From Parvularcula sp964219355 (GTDB lineage: Bacteria; Pseudomonadota; Alphaproteobacteria; Caulobacterales; Parvularculaceae): 64,000 bases of DNA. Both the position numbers and the translations under genes were made by a program. The notes under the pieces were generated by a model. It was not told the origin of the DNA. It saw only the letters and a program-made list of their open reading frames with translations, and made no database searches. The stretch covers positions 434,001 to 498,000 of the forward strand of contig CAXPOZ010000005.1 of the NCBI GenBank assembly GCA_964219355.1, written 5' to 3'. Below are positions 17,479 through 26,517 of this stretch, piece by piece; position 1 is the first letter of the stretch, and every line of letters starts with the position of its first letter.

Positions 17479-17718
17479 ATGTCTGTCACCGCCCTCAAAC
17501 CGATCACCTATGGCGCCATGCATTTTATCGTGGCGATCGGGGTCGCCTATGCGCTGACTGGCAGCTGGGCCGTGGCGCTCGGGATCGGGATGGTCGAACC
17601 GCTGATACAGACTTTCGCCTATACGCTGCACGAAAAGCTTTGGGCGAAGGCCGGCGCGGCTCCGCGTCAGCATTATCACCATCACGCCCCGATGCCGCAT
17701 CAGTCCGAGACGGCGTGA
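17479..17718 (+). CDS. DUF2061 membrane protein
   Basis: A 79-residue protein with the DUF2061 pattern: KPITYGAMHFIVAIGVAYALTGSWAVALGIGMVEPLIQTFAYTLHEKLW, giving two membrane helices, followed by a His-rich tail (QHYHHHAPMPHQ). The family is widespread and small, with no known function. The His cluster at the end is unusual and could bind a metal, which is only a guess. mutL follows 61 bp downstream on the same strand. Confidence 0.75.
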   Translation: MSVTALKPITYGAMHFIVAIGVAYALTGSWAVALGIGMVEPLIQTFAYTLHEKLWAKAGAAPRQHYHHHAPMPHQSETA

Positions 17719-17779
17719 CGCCTGATGATGTGCAGAATTTGCACGTGGGCTCTTGGCTGAGTCGCGCTACGATTAGCGA

Positions 17780-19654
17780 ATGTCCAACACTGCCCAAGCT
17801 GCCTCGCGCGTCCAGTCGCTGCGCCCCGTCATCCGCAAGCTGTCCCCGACCGCGATCAACCGGATCGCCGCCGGTGAGGTCATTGAGCGGCCATCGGCGG
17901 CGCTCAAGGAACTGGTGGAGAATGCGATCGATGCCGGTGCGACGCGCATTGATGTATCAATCGAGCATGGCGGCAAATCCCTGATCCGCGTGACCGATAA
18001 TGGCTGCGGCATGGACGCTGGCTCTCTTCAGCTTGCGCTGGAACGGCACGCGACTTCCAAACTCGAACCCGACGATGCGGGCGATTATGATCTCCTCCAT
18101 ATCGCGACCATGGGGTTCAGGGGCGAAGCCCTCCCCTCCATCGGCGCGGTGGCAAGATTGACGCTGACCTCCCGGGCGAAAGGCGATGAAGGCTGGGAGC
18201 TGTCATGTGCGGGCGGTGAGCTCGATGAAGTACGCCCCGGCGCCTTCCCCGGTCACGGCACGCGCGTTGAGGTCCGCGACCTTTTCTACGCGACGCCCGC
18301 GCGGCTCAAATTCCTCAAATCCGAAATGGCCGAGACCCGCGCCGTCTCGGATACGCTCAAGGCCCTTGCGATGGCACGGCCTGACATTGCCTTCTCTCTC
18401 GAGGCTGATGGCCGAAAGCGATTTGCCTTTCCGGCAGAACCGCCGGGTACGGAGGGTCACCTTAATCGCCTTGCGGCAATCATGGGACGCGAATTCGGCG
18501 ACAATGCCCTGCCGCTTGATTTCGAACGCGATGGCGCGCGGCTGACCGGCTTTGCCGGGGTGCCGACCTTTAATCGGGGCCAGCCTGACCGGCAATATCT
18601 CTTCGTCAATGGACGGCCCGTCAAAGACCGCCTTATGGTTGGCGCCGTCAGAGGCGCCTATGCGGATTTCCTTGCGAGAGACCGGCATCCCCTGCTCGCC
18701 ATGTTCATCGACCTCCCCTTCGACGACGTCGATGTGAATGTGCACCCCGCCAAGACGGAGGTTCGTTTCCGCAATGCGCCATCCATCCGTGGACTGATCG
18801 TATCTGGCCTGCGTGCCGCCCTGATGGAGGCAGGCCATCGCGCCTCCACCACCGTTGCGGCAAGCGCCCTCTCCTCCATCCAGCCCGAGCCGATGGATGA
18901 TGAGACGCAAAATGCGCCTTCTTTCCTGCCCCAGCCGCATCGCGCCACAGTTGACCGGCAATTCGTCCAGCGTCCCTCGCAGGCCGGTCTCGCCGAATCT
19001 CAGTCAGCCTTTGCGGCTACCGCAGCCCCGACTTCCCGCATCGAGCAAGAGACCGCGGCACCGGCCACATCCGACCACCCACTAGGCGCGGCCCGCGCCC
19101 AGCTTCACGAAACCTATATCGTGGCGCAGACAGCGGACGGGATCGTCATTGTCGATCAGCATGCGGCGCATGAACGGCTCGTCTATGAGGAAATGAAGCG
19201 CCACATGGCCGAAGGGACTGTCCCGCGCCAGCGCCTCCTGATCCCCGAAGTCATCGACCTGCCCCAGGAAGAAGCCGAGCTGATCTCTGCCCGGACGGAA
19301 GAACTCGACGCGCTAGGCCTGCAGATCGAAGCCTTCGGCGAAGGGGCGATCCTTGTCCGTGAAGTCCCCGCCCTTTTCGGTCAGGGAGATGTCGTCGGAC
19401 TGGTAAAGGACATCGCGGCCGACCTTGCCAATCTCGATGAGAGCACGGCGCTGAAAGAACGGCTGGGCGACATTTGCGGGAACATGGCCTGCCGCGGCTC
19501 AATCCGCGCGGGGCGCCGCCTGACCGGTGAAGAGATGAACCACCTCCTCCGTCAGATGGAAGCGACCCCGCATTCCGGTCAATGCAATCATGGCCGGCCG
19601 ACCTATGTCGAGCTCAAACTCTCCGACATCGAACGATTATTCGGCCGCAAATAG
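17780..19654 (+). CDS. mutL: DNA mismatch repair protein MutL
   Basis: A 624-residue MutL. The N-terminal GHKL ATPase shows IAAGEVIERPSAALKELVENAIDAGAT, DNGCGM and GFRGEALPSI; the C-terminal dimerisation domain carries the nicking-endonuclease motif DQHAAHERLVYE (near residue 458) and CNHGRPT near the end, so this is an endonuclease-type MutL, as expected in organisms without MutH. A variable linker (about residues 330-430) separates the two. It couples MutS mismatch recognition to strand excision. Confidence 0.95.
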   Translation: MSNTAQAASRVQSLRPVIRKLSPTAINRIAAGEVIERPSAALKELVENAIDAGATRIDVSIEHGGKSLIRVTDNGCGMDAGSLQLALERHATSKLEPDDAGDYDLLHIATMGFRGEALPSIGAVARLTLTSRAKGDEGWELSCAGGELDEVRPGAFPGHGTRVEVRDLFYATPARLKFLKSEMAETRAVSDTLKALAMARPDIAFSLEADGRKRFAFPAEPPGTEGHLNRLAAIMGREFGDNALPLDFERDGARLTGFAGVPTFNRGQPDRQYLFVNGRPVKDRLMVGAVRGAYADFLARDRHPLLAMFIDLPFDDVDVNVHPAKTEVRFRNAPSIRGLIVSGLRAALMEAGHRASTTVAASALSSIQPEPMDDETQNAPSFLPQPHRATVDRQFVQRPSQAGLAESQSAFAATAAPTSRIEQETAAPATSDHPLGAARAQLHETYIVAQTADGIVIVDQHAAHERLVYEEMKRHMAEGTVPRQRLLIPEVIDLPQEEAELISARTEELDALGLQIEAFGEGAILVREVPALFGQGDVVGLVKDIAADLANLDESTALKERLGDICGNMACRGSIRAGRRLTGEEMNHLLRQMEATPHSGQCNHGRPTYVELKLSDIERLFGRK

Positions 19655-19658
19655 CCCA

Positions 19659-20309
19659 TCAGTTCCGGAAAGCGTCATCACCGAAATCGGGGCAAGATTT
19701 CACCTGCTCCGGATTCTGAATGTCTTTCGTGCTGTCGGCGAGCCAACAATCATCGAAGATCGAGCAGTAGCAATAAGCGAACTCATTCTCTGGATCGAGC
19801 GTCGCCTCAACGAAGGCTTTCTGCAGGACTGGATCGAGCGTCTCGATCATTGTCACGTCATCGCCCGGACGCATCACCCGATTGGTCGCGAAACTCGTAC
19901 CGAAGGACACTTTCTGATCGGGCAGCATTCCGCTGACTGCATCACGCCAGTCTTCACGATATTCCCCGGCCAGCTTGATCCGCACACTTTTGATTTGTGC
20001 AGGGCCCGCCCCGACATTAGTTAGGTGCATTGCGAAATAGACGCCTTCCTCATTCGTGTAGTCGGAGGTCGAGAACTGGACAAAGGGCCAGACGGCGGCA
20101 GCGGACTGTTTCTTGACCGCATCGGATTCGACCATTGCCGCATAAAGAGCAACGGCGCCGGTGAACACGCCAGCGACGGCAAGGATGGTGTTGAGGACAT
20201 TCAGCCGGATGAAAATCCTGTCGACCTTATTGAGATTCTTGATGTCTTCGCGCGTCGCCTCAGACGTTTTTACCGCGCCCTCTTCAGTCGTCTCATTTTC
20301 GCCAGTCAT
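19659..20309 (-). CDS. Hypothetical membrane-anchored protein
   Basis: A 216-residue protein with one clear membrane helix (about residues 40-62) preceded by a charged cytoplasmic stretch, and a periplasmic domain of about 150 residues with five cysteines clustered near the end (CYCSIFDDC...C). A pattern like YFAMHLTNVGAGPAQIKSVRIKL suggests a beta-sandwich, as in proteins that carry an internal repeat of 'HLTNxGxGPA'; I cannot name the family. It is convergent with mutL and 4 bp from its stop. The ATG at 20309 is preferred over one 6 codons upstream. Confidence 0.55.
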   Translation of the reverse strand: MTGENETTEEGAVKTSEATREDIKNLNKVDRIFIRLNVLNTILAVAGVFTGAVALYAAMVESDAVKKQSAAAVWPFVQFSTSDYTNEEGVYFAMHLTNVGAGPAQIKSVRIKLAGEYREDWRDAVSGMLPDQKVSFGTSFATNRVMRPGDDVTMIETLDPVLQKAFVEATLDPENEFAYCYCSIFDDCWLADSTKDIQNPEQVKSCPDFGDDAFRN

Positions 20310-20454
20310 CCCACTGCCCCTTTTCACTCATCATTCCCTACCTATCTGGAAACGGCGCGATGACAATAATCGCGATTCACTGCCGACGCCCACTTGACCC
20401 CGGCTGTAACCGGGCGCAGAGGGCGCCCGCTCCCAACAATCAGGATCTATTCAA

Positions 20455-21156
20455 ATGGACGCCGGTTTCGTCTCGGTCTTCTTTGCTTCTTTCGTCACTC
20501 TGTTCATCGTGATCGACCCGATCATGGTGGCCCCGCTTTTTGCGGCACTGACGCATAGCGAGACTTCCGCTTCTCAGCGGTCAACGGCAATTCAGGCTGC
20601 GCTGATCGCAGCTGGCATCCTATTCGTCTTCGGCTTTTTCGGCAGCTTCATGCTGGAGCATCTGGGCATCGACATCGCCGCGTTCCGGGCAGCGGGCGGC
20701 ATGCTCCTGTTCCTGATCGGCTTTCGGATGTTCTTTGATCCCGATGGCGAGATGGAAGCCAAACGCCCCGGCCCGAAAGCCTCCTCACGAGATAACGTCG
20801 CCTTCTTCCCGCTCGCCATGCCGATGCTGGCAGGCCCGGGCGCGATCGCGACCATCATGCTCCTGATGAACCCGCAAGGGGTTGCAGCTGCAGACCTGAT
20901 GCTGACCCGGACCGCGGTAATCCTCTCCATGCTGCTCTGCCTCTGCATCGGCATCATCATCATGATATTCTCATCGCGGATCGCCAGCGCGCTCGGCCGG
21001 ACCGGCATGAACACGATTTCTCGCCTGCTCGGCATGCTGCTGATGGCCCTTGCCGTTCAATATGTCTTTGATGGGGTCCGCGTCGGCGTTCTCGAACGAG
21101 TTCAGATCAGCACGCTTGAAGGCTGGATGCCGGTTCACGTCGCAGAAAAGTCCTGA
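20455..21156 (+). CDS. MarC family integral membrane protein
   Basis: A 233-residue protein with six membrane helices and MarC-family signatures: FFASFVTLFIVIDPIMVAPLF, RAAGGMLLFLIGFRM, AMPMLAGPGAIATIMLLM and a final TISRLLGMLLMALAVQYV. The transport substrate is unknown; despite the name, MarC is not established as a multidrug exporter. It stands 73 bp before the O-glycosylation-ligase gene on the same strand. Confidence 0.88.
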   Translation: MDAGFVSVFFASFVTLFIVIDPIMVAPLFAALTHSETSASQRSTAIQAALIAAGILFVFGFFGSFMLEHLGIDIAAFRAAGGMLLFLIGFRMFFDPDGEMEAKRPGPKASSRDNVAFFPLAMPMLAGPGAIATIMLLMNPQGVAAADLMLTRTAVILSMLLCLCIGIIIMIFSSRIASALGRTGMNTISRLLGMLLMALAVQYVFDGVRVGVLERVQISTLEGWMPVHVAEKS

Positions 21157-21229
21157 ACTTCCGCCGCGGTAATGCCGTGTTTGCATGCTTCATGCTAAAT
21201 GAGGGCATGAGTTTTGCGAGCGCCTGCGC

Positions 21230-22525
21230 ATGAGGGACATCCTCCTCCTGGTATTCCTGGGGATCACGCTTCTCGCCGTGTTCCGTTACCCCTTTGCAGG
21301 TGTGCTGCTCTGGGCATGGTTTACTATTGCCTCGCCGCAGAATGCCGCGTGGACAGCCAGTACCCTGTCGCTGCAACCGCCGATCACCGCGATCGCGATC
21401 CTGTCGCTCCTGCTGCATGGCGAGCTTTTCCGCCTGAGGATGAGCTGGCTCCTCAGTTTTCTGTTGCTCTTCCTCTTCTGGATATTCCTGTCGCAATGGA
21501 TGAGCCTGTCGCCCGCCGCCTCCGCCGTCGCCTTTGACCGGTTCTGGAAGGTGATGCTGTTCGTTGTGATCTGTTCGGTCGCGGTCACCGACCGCCTACG
21601 GTTTACTGCCCTGCTCTGGGTCGTCGTCCTGATCATGGGGTTCTATGGCGTCAAAGGCGGGGTCTTCACCCTGCTGACGGCTGGGCAGAACCTCTATTTC
21701 GGGCTCGAGCGCACGGTCCTCTACGACAACAACCATATCGGCATCGCCATGGCGACCTTCCTGCCGATGCTGCTCTATGTCGCCAATCAGGCGACGCATC
21801 GCCTCGTCAGGATGGGAAGTTGGGCCGTCTTTGCCCTGACCATCGTCGCCATCATCGGCACCTATTCGCGCGGCGCCTTCATCTGTCTCGTCGTCTTCGG
21901 CGCACTCTACTGGTGGCAGTCGCGGCACAAATTCGTGATTGGTGCCGCAGGCGTCATCATGGCGCTCGGCATCTTCCTCTCCGCACCGGGTGACTGGATC
22001 GACCGCATGGGAAGTATCAGTGAGGCTGCGGAGGATCAGAGCTTTCAGGGCCGGATCGATGCGTGGGTGATCAACTGGGAGCTCGCAACAGAGAACCCGC
22101 TGACCGGCGCCGGCCTCCGGGCGCCTTATGACGCAAACGTCGCCGCCACAGTCTCGGACCGCCAGCCGCGAGCTGCGCACTCGATCTATTTCGAGGTGCT
22201 CGGCGGCACCGGCTTTGCCGGGCTGATCATCTATCTGGGGATCTGGGTGACCGGGTTCTTTGCCGCCTTCCGTACATCCCTCGACCGCAAGGCCGAGCCC
22301 TGGCGGCGGGAATTCAGCCGCTATGCCACGATGTCGCTGATCATCTTCGGCATTGGCGGCGCGAGTGTGTCGCTGGAAATGTGGGAGGGATATCTCATCC
22401 TTCTCGTGCTGGCTCATTCGGTCCGGCACATGACGGACATCCCTCCCGTCAAAGAGTCCCCGATCGATTCGATCAGGCAACGGATTCAGGCCCGCGCCCG
22501 TCAGTCGATGCGGAAGCCAGCGTAA
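21230..22525 (+). CDS. O-antigen-ligase-like protein (exosortase-A-associated O-glycosylation ligase type)
   Basis: A 431-residue protein with 10-12 membrane helices and a large periplasmic loop. The segments ERTVLYDNNHIGIAMATFLPML and GTYSRGAFICLVV match the Wzy/WaaL-like ligase family assigned to exosortase-A systems (TIGR03097 type), which probably transfers a glycan to exported proteins or lipids. No exosortase or PEP-CTERM gene is visible in the window. Its 3' end overlaps the convergent btuB-like gene by 25 bp. Confidence 0.72.
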   Translation: MRDILLLVFLGITLLAVFRYPFAGVLLWAWFTIASPQNAAWTASTLSLQPPITAIAILSLLLHGELFRLRMSWLLSFLLLFLFWIFLSQWMSLSPAASAVAFDRFWKVMLFVVICSVAVTDRLRFTALLWVVVLIMGFYGVKGGVFTLLTAGQNLYFGLERTVLYDNNHIGIAMATFLPMLLYVANQATHRLVRMGSWAVFALTIVAIIGTYSRGAFICLVVFGALYWWQSRHKFVIGAAGVIMALGIFLSAPGDWIDRMGSISEAAEDQSFQGRIDAWVINWELATENPLTGAGLRAPYDANVAATVSDRQPRAAHSIYFEVLGGTGFAGLIIYLGIWVTGFFAAFRTSLDRKAEPWRREFSRYATMSLIIFGIGGASVSLEMWEGYLILLVLAHSVRHMTDIPPVKESPIDSIRQRIQARARQSMRKPA

Positions 22526-24369
22526 AGCCCGGCACCGGGGCCCCGATATCCGAAGACATCCGTCACCTCTTCATCAAAGAGATTGTCCCCACGCAATGTG
22601 AAGGACAAATGATCCGTTAGCGGATAACGTAGGGTCGCCGATGCCAGCACATAAGAATCGAGCGTCACGCGGCGGGAGGGGAAACTGCCGAAATCGAAAT
22701 CATCCTGCTCTCCGACCGCATCAAGCGCGCCTGTCACGACAAAACCCGGCTTTGATGGGCTTTCCCATGACGCGCCGATGCTGGCGGTCCAGTCCGGCAC
22801 CCGGATTTCATCCTCACCCGTATCGCTTTCCGACTGCGTCGTCGTGCCGGAGAGATAGATCGCAATCGCATCACTGACTGCATATTGCCCGGAGAGCTCC
22901 ACTCCGCTTCGCTTGCTCTCCCCTGCACGATTAAGCGCCGTTGAGGTGAAATCAGGATTATAGGCCGTATAGATCTCATCCTTGAGCTCGGCAGCATAAT
23001 AGGCTGCCGACACCGAACCTCTGGCAAAGTCCCGGTCCCAGCCAAACTCGTAGCTGAAGGATTGCTCGGGCTTCAGATCCGGATTGCCGACAAAGCTGCC
23101 GGGATAGAAGCCGAAAAGCTCCGTGAAGGTTGGGTTTTTGACGCCCTCGCCTGCGCTAACCCGGAACCGGCCCAGCTGGTCTGTCCGCCAGGCCGCGCCC
23201 AGCCGCCATGTCGTTGAATCCTCGAACTGACCGTCATTATCATCATGACGTGCCGACGCATTGAGCGTCAGCCTCCCGGCACTCAGCAGATACTCGCCCG
23301 CCACGCCGAGGCTTGTGAATTCCTGACGCTGATTGGGGTCGCCAAAGGCGATATCGGTATCCTTGCGTTCGTAATCCTCAGCCTCATGTTCGATGAGACC
23401 GGTGAGGCGGTGCGTCACATCTCCTGACCGCCATTCTTTTGACGGTGAATAAGAGAGTTTGGTCCGCTCGCCTGTCGTCTCATCTGTATAGACACCATTA
23501 TCCGTGTTCTCGCGGACGACTTGCGTATATCCCACGCGGAACTGGTGATTGAGGCCGATGAGATTGCCGCCGACACGGCCGCCAAATGTCAATTGGTCGG
23601 TTTCCGTTTCATCAAGCGTGTCTTCAAGGAGGCCATCGAAATCCGTATCGCTGTCGTTTTCGACAGTCGAGCTGGCGGCGCGCAGGAGCACATTGCCTGA
23701 CCACCCCTCACCGAATTCGATCCCGGCACGGATCAGACCAGCAAAGCTGTCACTGCCATCCTCCTCGCCGGTCGAGCCGGACGTATCAACGCCTTCCGTT
23801 GTGAACCCCGTCAGGCTGGCCCCGATATAGCCGTGTTCTGCATTATGGCTCGCCGAGACCATGCCGCGTGCAGTCTGGCGCGAACCGGCCTCAAAAGCCG
23901 CGTTCAGCCCGTCTTCGCTGCCGGAGAACAGCGCGATCACGCCGCCGATCGCATCCGACCCATAGAGCGCGGATTGCTCCCCACGGGCGATTTCAATCCG
24001 CGAAAGATCAAGGCCCGACCACAGACCGAAATCGGTCTCGCCCGTGACGGGGTCTGACACTTCGATCCCGTCAAGGAGCACGAGCGTGTGGTTTGCCTCT
24101 GCACCGCGCAGGCGGATCTGGGTGAGCCCCCCCGAAGCGCCGGACCGCGAGACCCCAAGCCCCGGCACGGCGCGCAGGCTATCGGCCAGAAACGGCGCAT
24201 CGCGCAGGCGCAACTGCTCTTCATCGAGCACGCTGACGCTTGCCGTCACATCGGCTGGCGATTGAGCCCGAAGGCCAGAAACAGTAATAACATCCGTATC
24301 CGCCTCTTCTGCAGAGACGCTTGTCCAGATAAGTGCCAGAACGGCACTGGTTGATAACAAGTTTTTCAC
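22501..24369 (-). CDS. btuB: TonB-dependent vitamin B12 (cobalamin) receptor
   Basis: A 622-residue TonB-dependent outer-membrane receptor with a signal peptide ending ...VSAEEA, a TonB box (DVITVSG, about residues 26-32), plug domain (VSVLDEEQLRLRDAPFLADSLRAVPG, GGLTQIRLRGAEANHTLVLLDGIEV) and a 22-strand-type barrel ending in YAGFRID. Length and sequence style fit BtuB. The decisive evidence is the cobalamin riboswitch just upstream on the same strand, so it is expressed when B12 is scarce. It moves cobalamin, or a related corrinoid, across the outer membrane using TonB energy. No btuFCD genes follow. Confidence 0.9.
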   Translation of the reverse strand: MKNLLSTSAVLALIWTSVSAEEADTDVITVSGLRAQSPADVTASVSVLDEEQLRLRDAPFLADSLRAVPGLGVSRSGASGGLTQIRLRGAEANHTLVLLDGIEVSDPVTGETDFGLWSGLDLSRIEIARGEQSALYGSDAIGGVIALFSGSEDGLNAAFEAGSRQTARGMVSASHNAEHGYIGASLTGFTTEGVDTSGSTGEEDGSDSFAGLIRAGIEFGEGWSGNVLLRAASSTVENDSDTDFDGLLEDTLDETETDQLTFGGRVGGNLIGLNHQFRVGYTQVVRENTDNGVYTDETTGERTKLSYSPSKEWRSGDVTHRLTGLIEHEAEDYERKDTDIAFGDPNQRQEFTSLGVAGEYLLSAGRLTLNASARHDDNDGQFEDSTTWRLGAAWRTDQLGRFRVSAGEGVKNPTFTELFGFYPGSFVGNPDLKPEQSFSYEFGWDRDFARGSVSAAYYAAELKDEIYTAYNPDFTSTALNRAGESKRSGVELSGQYAVSDAIAIYLSGTTTQSESDTGEDEIRVPDWTASIGASWESPSKPGFVVTGALDAVGEQDDFDFGSFPSRRVTLDSYVLASATLRYPLTDHLSFTLRGDNLFDEEVTDVFGYRGPGAGLYAGFRID

Positions 24370-24532
24370 GAGGACTTCCTCTTAACCCCTTACCGCCGCC
24401 GAACGGGAAAGGCCAAAACGACATATCAGCCCCGCCGGTTTGAGCCGACACGACGATGGGCAAATGATGCCGTTACGGAGGAAACATACGTTCCTGCCCT
24501 GCCGGAGTGATCCCGCTCCCCGGGCGAACGAC

Positions 24533-24695
24533 GCGATGGCAGGTCTCCTGACTTCACCGGTCAATCGCCTCGGGCCGCCTTCCCGCGCTTTCGCGCAGTG
24601 GCATGAGTGGCCGTTGGCTCCCGGTTCACAGTTGCGGGTACAGCCCCGGATTTACACCGGGTTCCCTCTTCGCTTCCTGTTAGGGAAGAACCATC
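24533..24695 (-). promoter_or_regulatory. Cobalamin (adenosylcobalamin-type) riboswitch
   Basis: On the minus strand the conserved landmarks appear in order: AACAGG then GGGAAC, GGTGTAAATCC, GGGGCTG-ACCCGCAACTGT, GCCACTG, a hairpin GCGCGAAAGCGC, GGGAAGGCG, and the B12 box GTGAAGTCAGGAGACCTGCC (24537-24556). The expression platform lies in the remaining 160 bp before the btuB start at 24369. The whole gene-free stretch 24370-24745 is filled by this leader and the short gap to the upstream aquaporin gene. Bound cobalamin is expected to shut off btuB. Confidence 0.95.
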
Positions 24696-24745
24696 TGGTC
24701 GGTGATGTGCGGCGCCAACAGCGCCGAGTCAATCGGCAGTCGCGC

Positions 24746-25519
24746 CTATTCGGCGGGATGCAGCTCGCGCGTCTGACGGCGCGTATAGAGAGAGGCGCAG
24801 CAAGGATTTTTCACCCGCAGCAGCCAGTCGAACAGCGTCACCGCAAGGAGTGCCCCGAAAATCTGGGCAAGGACAAAGCCCGGAACAGCCGCCGGGGCGA
24901 TCCCCGCAAAGGTGTCGGAGAAAGCCCGCGCCAGGGTGACCGCTGGATTGGCAAAGGATGTCGATGCGGTGAACCAGTACGCCGCCGTGATGTAGAGCCC
25001 GACCGCGAAAGGCGTCGCCTCAGGTCGGAACCGGACACAGCCAAGAATGGTCGCGATCAACCCGAAAGTCGCGATGCCTTCAGAGAAGATGAGGCTGGGG
25101 CCTGTCCGGTCGGTCAGCGAGACCTGCAGCACCGGCATGTCGAACATCAGATGCGCGGCCCAGACACCGGCCATGCCACCTGCGAGCTGTGCCAGCAGGA
25201 ACACGCCCGCCGATTTCCACGGAAGGTCGCCCCTGACCGCGAAGACAAGCGTGACCGCTGGGTTGAAATGCGCGCCGGATACCGGCCCGAAAATCAGGAT
25301 CAGGACCATGAGCCCCGCACCCGTCGCCAGCGTGTTGGCGAGCAGCGCGAGCCCGTCCGCACCGCCCGCCATGACATCGCCCATGATCCCGGAGCCGACG
25401 ACGATGGCAAGGAGCAGCGCTGTCCCGAGAAACTCGGCAACGGCCTTGCGGGCAAGATCGAACTGCTCGGGCGAGGTAGGCGCCGTCGCAGTAATATCGT
25501 CAGTCGTGTTTGAGGTCAT
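24746..25519 (-). CDS. Aquaporin/aquaglyceroporin (MIP family)
   Basis: A 257-residue MIP channel with six membrane helices. The first NPA box is intact (GAHFNPAVTL); the second is FANPAVTLARAF. A polar N-terminal tail of about 20 residues precedes the first helix. A perfect 26-nt (2 x 13 bp) inverted repeat 24-57 bp upstream is of the kind bound by ArsR-type repressors, and MIP channels of this sort (AqpS) export methylated or trivalent arsenicals in rhizobial ars operons; here this role is inference only, since no ars gene is next to it. The stop is followed by the cobalamin riboswitch region. Confidence 0.85.
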   Translation of the reverse strand: MTSNTTDDITATAPTSPEQFDLARKAVAEFLGTALLLAIVVGSGIMGDVMAGGADGLALLANTLATGAGLMVLILIFGPVSGAHFNPAVTLVFAVRGDLPWKSAGVFLLAQLAGGMAGVWAAHLMFDMPVLQVSLTDRTGPSLIFSEGIATFGLIATILGCVRFRPEATPFAVGLYITAAYWFTASTSFANPAVTLARAFSDTFAGIAPAAVPGFVLAQIFGALLAVTLFDWLLRVKNPCCASLYTRRQTRELHPAE

Positions 25520-25542
25520 GTCGGGTATCTGAAGGCCATAAG

Positions 25543-25576
25543 CTTCTATATTTCCCCATTTATGGAAATATAGAAG
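25543..25576 (-). promoter_or_regulatory. Perfect palindromic operator before the aquaporin gene
   Basis: Two 13-bp arms, CTTCTATATTTCC (25543-25555) and GGAAATATAGAAG (25564-25576), are exactly complementary with an 8-nt spacer. The AT-rich dyad in GC-rich DNA, lying 24-57 bp before the aquaporin ATG, looks like an ArsR/SmtB-family binding site overlapping the promoter. The regulator gene is not in the window. Confidence 0.7.
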
Positions 25577-25609
25577 AATGTCAAGGTTTTTCAGACCAGC
25601 CGACCTGCT

Positions 25610-26515
25610 TCAGCCCAGCTTTCCTGCGGCTTTCATCGCATTCAGTATCGCCTCGACCAGCGCTGCTGGCCGGTCTTCCTGTACGAAATGGGCTCCATCC
25701 GTGACGTCATGATGGGACTGGCCCTTCGCCCCCGGCACCCGCTCCCGGAAGGGCTTCTCCCCGCCTTTGGTGATCGGATCCTTGTCACTGAAGGCCGTGA
25801 TAAAGGGCTTGTCGAACGCCATGAGGCGGCCCCAGGCTTCCCTGTTCTCCGCCGCCGAGGCATGGTTCTCGGTGATCGGCACCAGTGCCGGGAATGCGCG
25901 CGCGCCGGCCTTGTAGCTTTCATCCGGGAACGGCGCGTCATAGGCCGCGACTTCTGCGTCCGTCAGCTCTCGGACCGTTGCCTGCTGCAGGATACCGCCA
26001 ATCGGCAGGACCGGCACGGTCTGGCTGAATTCCAGCCAGTTCAAGAACGCCTCAGAGGCCTGTCCCTGCCCGATCGGCAGGCCGGTATTTGACGCCGTGA
26101 CACTGGCAAAGCGATCCGGTTCGGCGGCAACCATCCGCAAGCCGATCAATCCGCCCCAGTCCTGACAGAATAGCGAGATTTCCTTGAGATCGAGAGCATG
26201 GAGCCATTCGGTCATCCAGCCGATATGCCGCTCATAAGTATAATCATTCCGGTCCACCGGCTTGTCGGATTTCCCGAACCCGATAAGGTCAGGTGCCAGC
26301 ACCCGCGCGCCCTTTTCAACGAGCAATGGGATCATGAAGCGGTAGAGATAGGACCATGATGGCTGGCCATGCATCAGGAGGACGACCGGCCCATCTTTTG
26401 GCCCCTCATCGACATAATGAACCCGCAGGCCGTCGCTGATTTCAGCATAATGAGGGGTAAACGGATAATCCGGCAGGTTTTCGAACCGTTCGTCCGGTGT
26501 GCGTAAGATTTCCAT
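25610..26515 (-). CDS. Haloalkane dehalogenase (DhlA-like, HLD-I)
   Basis: A 301-residue alpha/beta hydrolase closely patterned on DhlA: LMHGQPSWSYLYRFMIPLL (oxyanion region, DhlA has HGEPTW), PDLIGFGKSDKPVD, the nucleophile-plus-halide-Trp QDWGG (Asp119, Trp120), FLNWLEF with the probable second halide-binding Trp, the acid Asp in FSDKDP, and the catalytic His in DGAHFVQED. All residues needed for hydrolytic cleavage of C-halogen bonds are present. It starts 2 bp after the stop of the kinase-like gene, so it is the last gene of the acyl-CoA dehydrogenase operon. The natural substrate is unknown. Confidence 0.85.
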   Translation of the reverse strand: MEILRTPDERFENLPDYPFTPHYAEISDGLRVHYVDEGPKDGPVVLLMHGQPSWSYLYRFMIPLLVEKGARVLAPDLIGFGKSDKPVDRNDYTYERHIGWMTEWLHALDLKEISLFCQDWGGLIGLRMVAAEPDRFASVTASNTGLPIGQGQASEAFLNWLEFSQTVPVLPIGGILQQATVRELTDAEVAAYDAPFPDESYKAGARAFPALVPITENHASAAENREAWGRLMAFDKPFITAFSDKDPITKGGEKPFRERVPGAKGQSHHDVTDGAHFVQEDRPAALVEAILNAMKAAGKLG

Positions 26516-26517
26516 GT

